From Ophioceras dolichostomum (lineage: Eukaryota; Ascomycota; Sordariomycetes; Magnaporthales; Ophioceraceae): a stretch of DNA of 64,000 nt. The DNA is taken from NCBI GenBank assembly GCA_003049485.1, contig PYST01000176.1:1-64000 (forward strand). Reading direction: 5' to 3'. Below the pieces are notes generated by a model, which made no database searches, was not told the DNA's origin, and saw only the letters and a program-made list of their open reading frames with translations. The position numbers were made by a program, and so were the translations under genes. Below, one piece after another: positions 41,596 to 52,631 of this stretch. Numbering within the stretch: the stretch's first letter is position 1; each line of letters opens with the position of its first letter.

Positions 41596-44471
41596 ATGAA
41601 TCCCATCTCCGCGCTCGGCGCCGCCGCAGCGGCGATCCAGTTCCTAGAGTTTGGTGGCAAGCTGGTGTCGAACGCGATAACGACCTACCAGTCTGCCACC
41701 GTTCAGACCAAGGAACAGGTGGAAATGGTGACCATCGCGGACGACATCCGGCAATATGCCGGCGCCGTCTCCGAGCTCGCGACGAAGATGCGCTCAAGAC
41801 CCGCACAGGAGACCGGATCCGGCGCGCGGCTGGCCGAGAAAATGGAAAGAACGTGCAAGGAATGCAAAGCGATCGGTGAGGAGCTGGAGGCCTCGGTAGA
41901 GGCTCTCCGGGCGTCCGGAAGCACGAGACTCGACCCGGCCAAGAACAGCTTCGTGGCAGCGTTGAAGGGACGCCGCGATGCGAAGAAGATCTCTTGGCTT
42001 GAGCGCCGGATTCCTCGGCTCCAGGACGAGGTCCAGGGAGCGGTGCTGATATGTCTGTGGTGAGTCGCGCAAGTAACGAACCTCTAGCAGCTCTCTATAT
42101 TGGGTTCTCGCCTTACAGCTCTTGTTTGCTCTCTCCTGAATTCGAAGATCATGACTGATACAAATATGCATACAAAGGGAGGAGTCCATGCGCCAAAGAA
42201 TGGCCATCAAGCAAGTGTTGGAGCAGCAGAACAGCATGCTCAGCGCCGCCAGCTTGAACGTCGCCGCGGAGAAAACGGTACCAATCTCACGAGAGACCCT
42301 AGCCAATCCCAGCGATATCGTCCGTCACGCCTTCCAGCTCTGGTACTCAGGTGGAAACCGGCTGATGAAGAGATGGCAAGATGCATGGAGTCTCCGGTCG
42401 TTCTCGGCAAACATCCGTCACGCTCAATATACGCGATACTGTGGACACTAGGCTTGTAATTTTCGGCCCTGGATCTCCGCGAAGGAGCAATCCGCGATGC
42501 CTACCGGACTACCTACGAGTGGATCTGGGGGAGCAAAGCTGAGACGCCAGAGCCAGGAGGGACGCCCGGGCCGCCAGACACGGTGACGACGGCGACGAGA
42601 AGTGTCAAATGGCACTCCTTCCCACAATGGCTCGCGGGAGACTCGCAGGATACATACTGGATCACGGGCAAGCCAGGCTCTGGGAAGTCAACCCTGATGA
42701 AGTTCATCGCCAAGCATCCGAGCTTCCAGGCGAAAGCGAAGGCCTGGGCGGGCGACTCACCTTGCCTCATCGTAACCTTCTATGCATGGCAAGCGGGCTC
42801 GAAACATCAGAAATCATTGCATGATCTCATGGGGTCGATCTTGCGCCAGTGTGTCAAGCAGGCGCCAGGCCTGGCTCCGCGGTGCTTCCCGGCGCGGTGG
42901 GCCATCAACGAAATGATGCCAACAGGCGACGAGATGTGCGACAAGGTCAACTCCACCGATGTTCTCGCCAACTTTTCGACCCTGACTTCAAACTCGGGTG
43001 GCCTGGGCCGGGACTACAACCTAATGCTCCTGATCGACGGCCTCGACGAGTTTCGGAAGGAAGACCACGACGGCGTCGTGGCCTTGGTCAAGACCTTGAG
43101 CGAACGCAAGGGCGTCAAGGTCTGCGTGAGCAGCAGGCCGTGGAATGTGTTCGCAGACGCGTACCAGCGCAGCCCCAGCCTCAAGCTCGAGGACCTGACG
43201 AGGAACGACATCTCGCGATTTATGACGTCCAGCTTCAACGCGCAGCCCGGCTACGTCGAGCTGAGCGACCTGTTTCCTACGGAGGCCCGGGCACTAGCCG
43301 ATGCGGTGGTCGACAAGGCCAAGGGGGTTTTCCTGTGGGTCTCACTGGTGGTCAGCTCCCTCATCGCTGGGCTGAGAAGCGGAGACAGGCTCGTCGAGCT
43401 TCAGACCGCACTGGATGCCCTTCCAGGCGACGTGGAGAATCTCTACCGGTGCATCTGGGATAGCGTCGAGGACCGATACAAAGTGCAGGGACTCCAATAC
43501 ATCGCTATGGTGCGGACACGGCACGACAGCTTTCCGGGCACGCTCCTTGTCCCCATATTATGGCCCGCCGACGAGCCGGAGCCCCTCGACCTCGGTCTTA
43601 AAAAACACCGACACCCAAAAGGGTGAATGCCATCGTCCAGCGCAGGATCGCTAGTCGCACGAGAGGTCTCCTGGAGGTCAGTGGAGGCGTCGTCGACTAT
43701 ATCCACCGGACCGCGCTCGACTGGATCGATGAGCAATGGCAGAGGATGTCGTCCGATCTGCCACCGGATTTTGACGTATCAGTGGCTCTCTTTAAGGCCC
43801 ATGCCTGTGGTTACTACATGACGTGGTCCGGCAAGCCCAGCAACGTGCTTCCTTCGGTTTCAGAAGTGCTCAGCCTATGCGCTTTTTTCCGGTTGATCAG
43901 GCCAATGAACGTGGAGGAACCTGGGTTTCCCGACCGTTACGCGAAGTATATTGATCATATGCTCACTCAGTCGAAGCAGAAGCCACTTCTGCAGGGACCT
44001 CGGAGCCACACCAGGCCCTACTGGCACGGCAACACAATACCCGAGCCGCGTCTCGTGATCGTGATAGCCGCCAATGGGCTCTGGGAGTACTTGCTGGGAA
44101 GAGCAGAGACGGGCGTGGAGGGACCTGGAATCCTCGAGCCCTCCGTGGCCGGGGAGATCACCGTTCTCGAACTTGCGGCCGTCTCAACCAGCTGCATCAA
44201 ACCCATCCTTAGGTGGTCGTTCCCGAGCCTCCACATGGCGCTGCGCACTCGCCTGTCGATCCTCCATCGCCTCGTCGAAGCAGGAGTCGACATGACTCGG
44301 CCATGCCACGCTGGTCGGTCGATACTGGAAATGGTACAAGAAACGTACGGCCACTGTGACAAGGAGGAGAGGGAGTACTGTGCTGCGGTGGGGGCTCTAC
44401 TCAAGACGTCTGCTAAGGCCGGTCATCCACGCTCGGGGCTGCTCTCAAAGCTGGGAATAAGGAAACGATAG
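41596..44471 (+). pseudogene. NACHT-domain receptor with broken frame
   Basis: Exon 1 (41596-42059) begins MNPISALGAAAAAIQF, the start typical of the helical N-terminal domain placed before fungal NACHT domains. It splices (GTGAGT donor, AAAG acceptor at 42177) to ESMRQRMAIKQVL. That frame stops with TAG at 42449. The next conserved stretch (DLREGAIRDAYRTTYEWIW) is in another frame, just behind an in-frame TAA at 42457. The NACHT core then reads Walker A GKPGSGKST and Walker B LMLLIDGLDEFR. A second break follows: the frame shifts at an A6 run (43600-43605), then RIASRTRGLLEV and DYIHRTALDW continue in a new frame to 44471. No sensor repeats are present, although homologues can lack them. Either a decayed NLR gene or, less likely for two breaks, sequence errors. 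Confidence 0.75.
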
Positions 44472-45196
44472 CGATGTCAGACTGCTACCTTCGAGCAATT
44501 GACTATCTATTATACTCCATTCTTCGGGTTACTTCTTTCATCTAGGTATAGTTATAGAGAAAAAGGAAGAGGATGATTAACGGGAATTTTATATTTTATT
44601 TAAAATTTGATAGAAACATGTGCTTAACTTTTCAATACGGCATACAAAGTAAGGTACTACCTTGTAGGCATGCTAGTATATCAGCTTCAACCGAAAAAAA
44701 AAACCCTCCCAACGAATATTAATACGTCCGAGAAGGCTGGCCTCAGCTCACCCCAGGCGCAGACAACCCCCGTTAGCTTGTCTGATCGCGTTTAGGGTCT
44801 AGATGATCTAAACTCTATTTCTTCTTCACTAACCCCCCAAAAATATTTACGCGGCTCCCGAGTTTGGGAACAGGCCATGAAAGGAACCAATTCTTTACCC
44901 TGCATTCCGAGATGACCGTCCTAACTGTTCCCCCCACTCATCCACTGATCTGCTACCCTTGCCCTCGGAGCTTGGAAATTTCCAGACGACATCTCCAGGA
45001 AAAGCACACCTACTCCCATATCTACAGAAACAGGTTGGGGCGTCCGTCAGTAACCAGAAATATGGAATATCACGGGGGACAGGTCAGGGGACTCGCCCTC
45101 CTGACAACCACTAAAACACTAGTAGCCACCCCACCCGCGGCGCTCCACCTGGTCAAAATCGCTGCTCCGGCAGCAGCCAGCAGTTCGGCATCCTAG
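44472..45196. other. AT-rich intergenic stretch
   Basis: 44500-44850 is notably A/T-rich compared with its surroundings, including a 9-base A run near 44694. No gene is supported. Traces of upstream LysM coding sequence may lie at 45100-45196 but cannot be read. Confidence 0.4.
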
Positions 45197-45580
45197 ACCC
45201 ATAGCCGCGAAGCCGAGCGCACGGTGGTGACGGACGACACGCTTACCAAGATCGCGGCCGAGCTCAACTCAGGCATCTGCAACACCGTAGCCGCCAATAA
45301 CACCTCGAGCCCCTGGGCCGGATATTCCAGGGCCAGTCCTGAAGGTGCCTGCGAACCTGTGCAACAGCACCATCGACAACATGTCGTGCCAAAATAGGGC
45401 GGGTACGAAGTCCTGGCTAGACGGCGGCCCCGCCACGCGCGTCATCGAGAAGGGGGACACGCTGGTGGGCATCTTGCAGGAGCTGAATCTGGATGGGAAT
45501 GCGGTGCTGGCTACGAGCCCGGGGATCGATCGGTTTAGCTTGGTCGAGGGCTAGACGATCAACTTGCCTGTTTGTGCCAA
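45197..45580 (+). pseudogene. Decayed LysM-domain protein gene
   Basis: One frame reads TVVTDDTLTKIAAELNSGIC, a LysM half typical of secreted fungal chitin-binding proteins. A shift at about 45310-45325 is needed to continue as VLKVPANLCNSTIDNMSCQN. A second LysM core follows (VIEKGDTLVGILQELNLDGN). The frame then meets TAG at 45552-45554, exactly where LysM proteins usually have Gln, and goes on TINLPVC. A TAG also precedes the homology at 45194. The break points and the missing signal peptide make it non-functional. The stop fits a CAG-to-TAG transition. Intact relatives bind chitin and can hide hyphae from plant chitin receptors. Confidence 0.75.
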
Positions 45581-47711
45581 GTCGCGGAGGTGGTCACTTG
45601 GGCAAGACAAGGAGGGAGTTCAGTGAAGCAGGATGGACGCTTGAGATTTCTTTTCTTTGTAATATGGGTAAGTGGTAGGCATGGCCTCCTCGAGAGCGGA
45701 TGCGTGGGCGGTCATGGCTAGTTTAGAACTACCAAAGAGGCCGGCACTTGGTCGAGAGAACGAGAAACTTTGCGGTGTGTTACTAGTTAGATCTTTTCGA
45801 TTCCCCGAGACTTACAGGAGCCAAGAGAGCTCAGGGTTACATGATAAACGTATTTGCAGCGGAGGTTGTGTTTCCAGCGACTAGACCATCAGAATGTACC
45901 GGGACAGTAACCAGCTCAAAGGACCACGGTGCCATCGTCCAATTCGGTGAATCGCCTTAATCCTACGTCTTCTTGACCCCAGCTAAACTCAACCGTCCGT
46001 CTCAATATGATGGTCCATTGCGATAGAGCGGGGACCACAATAAGGATCGTACGGACCAGGCAGCGTTGGGATCGTGACTCTTACCTAAGATATGATCCTG
46101 ATGGAAAGGCGATGCATAAGCTTTTGGGTCAAGTGGCGGTAAATGATCAACTATACATGGCTTAAAAGGGCAGAAGCCTAGTACAAAGCAGCCAGTTCCC
46201 CGTCCGATGGCTAACAAGCGGCAACAATCTGTTTATGTGTCGGGGAACAGCGTGTAACAATCCATCTGATCCCATGGAAGCTCCTCTGTAACCTAAACCC
46301 GTTCTACCACAGCAACGATCGATGCTCACTTCCAGGTACTCCGTAGTTAGTATAAAGTAATAAGGGATTTAGAAACATCCCGGTCGGTAATTGGTATTAG
46401 GAAACATTTAGTTGGGGTGCAGGCAACCCCAGACGGGCCGAAATTCTCCTTCGAGAAGCTCGCTCCCGTGGCAGGCTTCGGCGGGTGGCTTAGCAGGTCG
46501 CCCTGATGATGACCAGGTAGTTGCTCCTCTGTAACATGGATGCCCTACCAAAGACACCCTGCAAGATGGCCCGATGCGTTGTCATCAATTTGTCCGATGA
46601 TGGCACGGACGAGAGATCCTCCTCTCCGCGGCTACCGTCTGCCGCTAATTAGAATTACAGATCTCGCAAATCGCCCGATTGAAGGAGGCTCAAGAAAGGT
46701 TAATTCCGTGTAGTTCAACGAGGACTGAAATGGGGTGGTCGATGGTTTGTGGTGGTTTGATGAAGACCCCGGCAGCGGTGCCCTCACCTTGACCGAAAAC
46801 CCCTGAATTCCAGCTCTAACCAGGTCCCCTGAATTTTCCAATCCTTCTGCACGAGAACACCATTCCGCGATTGTACTGGACATCGGCCTGGAAATTGCCA
46901 TGCTGGAAAACGGGACCAGATCCTTCGCCTCAATGTTGCCTGTGTGCTACAGACAAAAAAAGACCGCACGACAACCATTCAAATGGCTTTGGCCGAACCT
47001 GATGAATCCTGTACCTGCATGGCATATGGAGCCGACATCTCGGTCTTTCTCGTTTCATCGCTCTCGCATACCGTCTACCAGCTCTGACGTGGCTGCCGGT
47101 CGACTGCGGCCTAAATCTCCTGCTCACGGAGCTGACGGACCCTTGGCAGCCTTGCTATAGGACTACGTGACTAGTACCCATGGAGAGAGCGGGGAGGAGG
47201 AGTGGGAGGGCTGAACGGGCCACCATCGGCACATCGGCGTCCAATGGTACAATGCCACAGCCGTTTTTCTGGAGCCGCATGAGATCCCGTTTCCCCGGTC
47301 TCCCTCTCATCTCCGATGCGACCTTCTAGAAAGCCTCTAGTCAGCGATGGAATTCCATTCGAGGGAGGATCTCCCTAGTGCCACCACCACCGCCAGTAGA
47401 CCAGGATTCGCGATGCCTAGACCCTGAGAAGGATTTTCGCTGAGGCTGGCCACCTCTCCTGCCTGATGCTTGGGGCGAAGAGCCGCCGGCATGCCGACTC
47501 TCCCGTCAACGGAGACAGGAGGAACACCGACAGAGGTCGTGGCCCTGAGGATGAGGATCCTGGCAGCAAGCCAAAGTCAAGCTCATCAGTCAGGAGACTG
47601 ACCAGAGCAGAGACAGACATAAATACCCGAAGATGGCCATCCCCTCTCCGTAGACTTTAGACAAACCTGTCACGCATCCACAAGCCCCGGATACGCGTCT
47701 TGACCCGCTAG
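45581..47711. other. Intergenic region
   Basis: About 2.1 kb in which no gene, RNA or clear repeat is supported on either strand. Confidence 0.45.
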
Positions 47712-47746
47712 CCCCAAGCCCTGAGCCCTAAGCCCTGAGCCCTGAG
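47712..47746. repeat. CCCTGAG heptamer tandem repeat
   Basis: Five consecutive 7-bp units (CCCCAAG, CCCTGAG, CCCTAAG, CCCTGAG, CCCTGAG) lie 63 bp upstream of the ATG at 47809, within the promoter or leader of that gene. Confidence 0.75.
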
Positions 47747-47808
47747 CCCGACCCCTATACTCTGATCACTCTCCTACTAGTGTACGACAGCCACACAATC
47801 CCTCCAAC

Positions 47809-49053
47809 ATGGTCCGCTTCAGCTACCCGGCGACGTTCTTGGCGTCACTCGCCGCGCTGGCCACCCAGACGGAGGCACAGCTGTCGAAGCCGGCTCTGCG
47901 GAGCAACCTCGACGCGTTTTGGCCGCAGCTCCAGTCGGCGCTCCGCAACCCGGGCTACACCATCAAGACGTGGCCAGCAGGAACGATCGCCTCGGGCTGC
48001 AAGGACCTCGCGAACCGGGAGAAGATCGACCCGACCACCATCACCACCTACGAGGTGTTGTACGGCGATGTGAGTGGTATCCCCTGCTTTTTGTGCGTCG
48101 TCTTTGGGCCACACGCGAGCAGGTTTTGATGCCGATGCTGATGATTGCTGAACACAGTGCTCGGTCCCCTGGCTCCTCTGTCGGCACCCAAGCAGCAAAA
48201 CCTCGATCGACACGATGGCGCTGCGCTTCGGACAGGTCCCCGTCAAGATGCGCCAGCTGACCAAGGACGTCATGCTCGTGCCGGACACCAGCACGCACGC
48301 GTACGCCCTTGGAAACCAGGTCGTCTTCTTCAACCAGGTTGACACCATCGGCGTGTACATCCACGAGATCGCCCACACCGTGGATTTCAGCTCCGGTTAT
48401 GCCGTTTCAGGCCAGCTGTCTGGTAAGTGTTGTTCAGTCTGGCACCGACCACGAGGTAGCGTGCATCTTTATAGAAGGCACTCCCAAGGGCCACTGCTAA
48501 CTCACTCATCTTGCTCTCAACCACCTCAGGAAACCAAATCTGGCTTGACGCATACAACGCCGACAGTGCCGTGCCAGACAACTATGCTCGCACCAACCAA
48601 GTCGAGGTTTGTCTTCGTCCCAGCATCTCCACCCATTCAAAAACATAGCTCTGACACCAAAACCCCCACACACAGAACATCGCCCAATTCCCCGGCCTCG
48701 CGCTCTTCGACCAGCTCGTCTCCGGCGGCGTCAAGTCCATCGAGCCGAACGTGGGCAAGATCGCCAACCAGCTGGCCACGCTCAAGGACCAGGCTTCCAG
48801 GGGAGACTACGGCGGCAACGTACTCGGCCAGAGCAACTCGTGCACGGCGCGCTATGCCAACAGCGCGCCCGTGTCCGCGTCGGCCACGAGCAGCGTCAGT
48901 TCCCGGATCATGGTCGATGCCGCCAGCTCCTTCATCTCCGCGTCGGAGAACAGCTTCGAGGCCCAGGTGGAACGCTTTGCGAAGCTGGGTATCGAGATGT
49001 TCGCGGAGCTGGAGCTGCCGCAAGCGCCGACGAACTGCTCGGGCTACTTGTGA
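47809..49053 (+). CDS. Con-13-like secreted protein with HEIAH motif
   Basis: Four exons (47809-48069, 48158-48422, 48530-48606, 48676-49053) join to 326 residues with GT-AG introns of 88, 107 and 69 nt. The N-terminus MVRFSYPATFLASLAALATQTEA is a signal peptide. The protein resembles conidiation-specific protein 13 of Neurospora (from memory): PGYTIKTWPAGTI, a Cys-pair region CSVPWLLCRH, then LGNQVVFFNQVDTIGVYIHEIAHTVDF. HEIAH (156-160) is an HExxH zinc-binding motif, and a zincin-like metallopeptidase fold is plausible, but the third zinc ligand is not identified and activity is unproven. The C-terminal half is helical and ends NCSGYL. Confidence 0.78.
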
Positions 49054-49707
49054 AGAGGTAGAGTGGACTGGCTCCAGGTCGGCGAGTGATCACTGACCGT
49101 ATACGCACTCGAGTCGGTGGTGTGTTGGTGTCTGTTACCTATGTATAATGATATTCGCAAAAACATTCTAGTATATAGTTTCATCCTAAGAGAAAACATT
49201 ATTGGTACGACGAGTGGCTGCGAGAGACGGACGTACCCTGCAATCAAAGGCGAGATTGATGACGATCGGGAGCATCAAGTCCGGCAAAGACGTTCTCGAA
49301 GCACCTGCAAAAAGCAAACGAGCAAACGAATAGAAAGATCTCCGTTGACTTCTGGATCTCCAATTCCGTCCGTCCCGTCCCGTTCTCGCTCGATCCCGTT
49401 GCTTGGCAGGCACGGGTGCCGCTCCAGCGGAGACCAGAGAGAAACCCCCGACCGGCTGATGTATCGCGAACCCATATATCCAAATAATAGGGGCGGGGTT
49501 GTCGCATTGGCAAAACATGTTCCCTCCATCCCCGTGCCGCGCCGTCCGTGAAAGACAGCTCGCGATTGTCCCAGGGCTCAAAGAATATAAATTGACCTCT
49601 AAGGTAAGGTTAAGAGGTGGGTGTGTAGTCTCGACGAGCCAAGCCTGGAAGACTGCAAGCAACCGAGCACATCGGAGCACAAAAGTGTTCCCAACACTCC
49701 ATCCACA
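49054..49707. other. Intergenic region
   Basis: This region lies between two plus-strand genes and should hold the first gene's 3' end and the next promoter. No coding sequence is supported on either strand. Confidence 0.45.
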
Positions 49708-50559
49708 ATGCACGTCGCCGCCGCGCTCCTCCTCCCGGCCATCGCCAGCCTCGCAGCAGCAGACTGCCCGCGCTCCCTCCTCGAGCAAGCAGCAAAGCGC
49801 TACATCGCCGCCCAATCCGCCGGCGAGCCGCGCTACCTCCAGCACCTCGCCCCGAACTCCAACCTCGACAGCATCGCTTACATCGAGAACGGCAACGCCA
49901 CCTCGGGCCTGACCGTCAAAACGGGCATCCTCGCCAAGCCGCTCAAGATAGACCACTCGCGCTCCCAGCACGACACCACCGCCTGCGCGTCCTACACCGA
50001 GCTGATCGTCACCGACCCGTCGTACCCCTACGAGCTCGGCACGCAGCTCCACCTCAACGCCACCACCGGCACGATCCTCAAGGTCGACACGCTCGTCACC
50101 GACGCGCTCGACTGGCTCTTCTCCCCGCGCCACGCGCTGCACTACTCCCTCCTGGAGAGCTGGGGCCCGATCCTCCCGGAGTCCGCCCGCGACAGCCGCG
50201 CGACCATTAAAGCAGCGGCGGACGCGTACCTGGACGTGTTCAACAACGCGTCCGTCGTCGTGCCCTGGGGCGACCCCTGCGCACGGCTCGAGGGCGGGCT
50301 CTACACGCAGCCCGGCGACACGTGCGCGACGGGCGTGCCGACTGGCATCCCGCTCGTGAACCGGCGGTACGTCATCGACGAGGCGTACGGCACCGTGGAC
50401 GTGTTCCTCACGTTCGGGCAGAACGGCCTGGCGGATAGCCACGAGTTTCGCATAGAGAAGGGGAGGATCCGGTACGTGCACACTATTACGGTGTGTCCGA
50501 CACCGAATTGTGGGTTTGGCGACCCGCCGGCTGTGCTGAAGGAGGATCCGGGTTGGTAG
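49708..50559 (+). CDS. Secreted DUF8021-type protein
   Basis: A single exon from ATG at 49708 encodes 283 residues. MHVAAALLLPAIASLAAADC is a signal peptide. The mature protein follows the pattern of a secreted ascomycete family that I associate with DUF8021: AAKRYIAAQSAG, DHSRSQHDTTACASYTELIV, VDTLVTDALDWLF, ESWGPILPESARDSRATI, VVPWGDPCARLEGGLYT and NRRYVIDEAYGTVDVFLTFG, ending near RIRYVHTITVC. About five Cys can form disulfides. The fold resembles an SnoaL/NTF2-like alpha+beta barrel, but this is inference. No biochemical role is established to my knowledge. The start is set by the signal peptide; the frame upstream lacks one. Confidence 0.85.
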   Translation: MHVAAALLLPAIASLAAADCPRSLLEQAAKRYIAAQSAGEPRYLQHLAPNSNLDSIAYIENGNATSGLTVKTGILAKPLKIDHSRSQHDTTACASYTELIVTDPSYPYELGTQLHLNATTGTILKVDTLVTDALDWLFSPRHALHYSLLESWGPILPESARDSRATIKAAADAYLDVFNNASVVVPWGDPCARLEGGLYTQPGDTCATGVPTGIPLVNRRYVIDEAYGTVDVFLTFGQNGLADSHEFRIEKGRIRYVHTITVCPTPNCGFGDPPAVLKEDPGW

Positions 50560-50580
50560 TTGGAGAGGCTTGAGGTGGAT

Positions 50581-50615
50581 AGGTACCTACCTACCTAGGC
50601 ACCTACCTAGGTGCC
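50581..50615. repeat. CCTA-rich palindromic repeat
   Basis: The sequence aggtacctacctacctaggc continues acctacctaggtgcc. The halves ACCTAGGT and GGCACC/GGTGCC are self-complementary, so the strand can fold into a hairpin. It lies 22 bp beyond the stop codon of the preceding gene and could mark its 3' end. Confidence 0.5.
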
Positions 50616-50942
50616 TGTCTTATTACTGAGTGCCGTGTATGGGCTTGTTGGCGAGTGTTGCCTCTGGGTCCGAAAGTGGAACGCATGGCGAAAGACAGGA
50701 GAGAAGACACAGCGGTGCTTGTGTGCCGAGCGACAGGAAACTACCTAGGTGGCAAGACCTAGATGAACGAACGCCAGGCGGCATGCAATGTATGAAAATT
50801 AGATACTAAAAAGAGAGAGGTAGTGTATTATACAAAAAGGATACAGGTATGATGGCAGAGATTCGGAACGCAGCCAGATAGATGGGTAGTGCAGCGCAGT
50901 GCATCGTCTTCAATCAGTCAATGACCCACACAGTCTACCTAG

Positions 50943-52631
50943 TTATAATGCAATGCCGGAAGCGACCGACCGCCCAGGAGGCTGCGTAGTCCTCTGCGCG
51001 GGGCCGTCCGCCTGACGCTTGGCGATATCGACCTGGACAGCGCGGATCCAGTGCAGCAGGCGCGATCCCAGGATGGGGGTCCACTCCGGGGTCGCCATCA
51101 GGCCCAGGCGGAACTCGCCCCTCTCGCCGGCGCCGCAGCTGCGCAGGCCGGCCAGCATGACGTACAGCAGGTTCAGGTGCGACCTGTCGAAGAACAGGCC
51201 CGCGTGGCGCATCTCCTCGTACAGCTCCAGCACGGCCTCGGCGTCGTTGTGCCGGTACCACAGGAAGCCGGCCATCTCGGCGTAGAACTCCGGGCTGGCG
51301 CCTAGGACGTACGACACTAGGCCCAGGGACTTGACGCGCGGCAGGATGGCGAGCGCGTAGGGCGAGCGGGGGAATCGGCCACTTATTAGCTCCATCGCGT
51401 GGACGAGGAAGGTTGGGTAGAGGGGGCCGTGCACGTCTATGTCTAGCTCCGGGGGGTGGGGAAGGGGAGAGTCGAGGCTGCTGGGAGCTGGCTCCTCGAC
51501 GGCAGCCTGTGGGTTCTTCTTCTTTCTGCCGCGCCGGGACTTCTTCACTGCCTTCGACGGCTTGCCGTCGATCGCCTGGGCGGGCTCTGCTTCTGGGCCG
51601 AAGCCGAGTCGGGCCACCATGGTGAACACCTCCTTCTCCAACACATCCCACAGCTGGAAGTCGGTCTGAGCCGCATTCATCAGCTCCCACACTCGCGTGC
51701 GCTCTCCGTACCGTTGACGCTCGAGTGCGGTCTTCTGTGTGAGGGGGTCGGTGTAGCTTGTGTCTTTGAGAGGGTCCTGCATTGGCCACGGGACTCGGTG
51801 GATCACCGAGTCCTCGGCGTCCGTCACGTGGGTCCTGGAGATCGGCTGCGCGACAGGCTCCCTCTCCTGGACACCCTCACTCTCGGGGCTGGGGCCGGAG
51901 CCGCCAAATGCGGCAGAGATGCCGGCCATGGCCTCATCCATGGCCTTGCCTTGCCCGTCTGGGCCCACGCCGAAACCGTCGCCAATCACGTCTCGCAGAT
52001 CTATCTCCTCCTGTTCGACGGGCTCAGTGAGGCCCAGAGCGGTTCGGGCAGCCGAGCGCAGACTGGGCGGGAAGCGCAGCAGCGCCTCGTAGCGCTCTTC
52101 GGCGCTGAGTACCTTGGCGCCGGATTTTGTTGGGTCGATCCTGTGCAGCTCGCGCATGTGCTCCAGCAGGCTGGTGCCGAGCTGGGTGCGCTCCTGGGTG
52201 GCGTCGGCTATGATGGTGGTGGCCACGCTGCGGTCGCGGCCCGGTACTGCGGGCTCGAAAGCACTCGCGGGCAGCGCCGACGAGCTGCGGTTGGCGATCT
52301 CCTTGAAGATGGACTCGAAGGCGCGCCGCTCCGTCGGCGTGATTGTGCCGTAGCGCTTGCGGAGGTCGTCCTCCGTCGGGGCATCTTTGCCGGTCGTCGC
52401 CGCCGCTTGCGGGTTGAACTCCGGGTCCGAGGCTAGGTCTGGCGGGAGCTCGAAGGGGATTGGGTCGCTGGTGGAAGACTTCTGGTGGGCGGTGGCCCCG
52501 GCGCGGAAATGCCGACTGGCAGTCGCGTGCAACAGTGATCGGAATATGGCGGAGTTGCGCGCCGGGGTTGTCCTGGAGACCTGCTGGATTGTGCGGGTCT
52601 GGTAGAGGAAGGGCAGCATCGTCGTCGCCAT
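50943..52631 (-). CDS. Mtf2-like mitochondrial expression protein
   Basis: A single exon from ATG at 52631 encodes 562 residues. The N-terminal 50 residues are rich in Arg, Ser and Thr and poor in acids (a mitochondrial presequence). The middle is acidic and disordered. ERRAFESIFKEIANR (about 105-120) and VWELMNAAQTDFQLWDVLEKEVFTMV (about 315-340) followed by YPTFLVHAMELISGRFPRSPYALAILPRVKSLGL and FYAEMAGFLWYRHND (420-480) match the C-terminal domain of Mtf2/Nam1 proteins, which assist mitochondrial transcript processing and translation. A Lys/Arg block (KAVKKSRRGRKKKN, about 360-374) interrupts the domain. The family is divergent, so exact function remains inferred. Confidence 0.82.
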   Translation of the reverse strand: MATTMLPFLYQTRTIQQVSRTTPARNSAIFRSLLHATASRHFRAGATAHQKSSTSDPIPFELPPDLASDPEFNPQAAATTGKDAPTEDDLRKRYGTITPTERRAFESIFKEIANRSSSALPASAFEPAVPGRDRSVATTIIADATQERTQLGTSLLEHMRELHRIDPTKSGAKVLSAEERYEALLRFPPSLRSAARTALGLTEPVEQEEIDLRDVIGDGFGVGPDGQGKAMDEAMAGISAAFGGSGPSPESEGVQEREPVAQPISRTHVTDAEDSVIHRVPWPMQDPLKDTSYTDPLTQKTALERQRYGERTRVWELMNAAQTDFQLWDVLEKEVFTMVARLGFGPEAEPAQAIDGKPSKAVKKSRRGRKKKNPQAAVEEPAPSSLDSPLPHPPELDIDVHGPLYPTFLVHAMELISGRFPRSPYALAILPRVKSLGLVSYVLGASPEFYAEMAGFLWYRHNDAEAVLELYEEMRHAGLFFDRSHLNLLYVMLAGLRSCGAGERGEFRLGLMATPEWTPILGSRLLHWIRAVQVDIAKRQADGPAQRTTQPPGRSVASGIAL

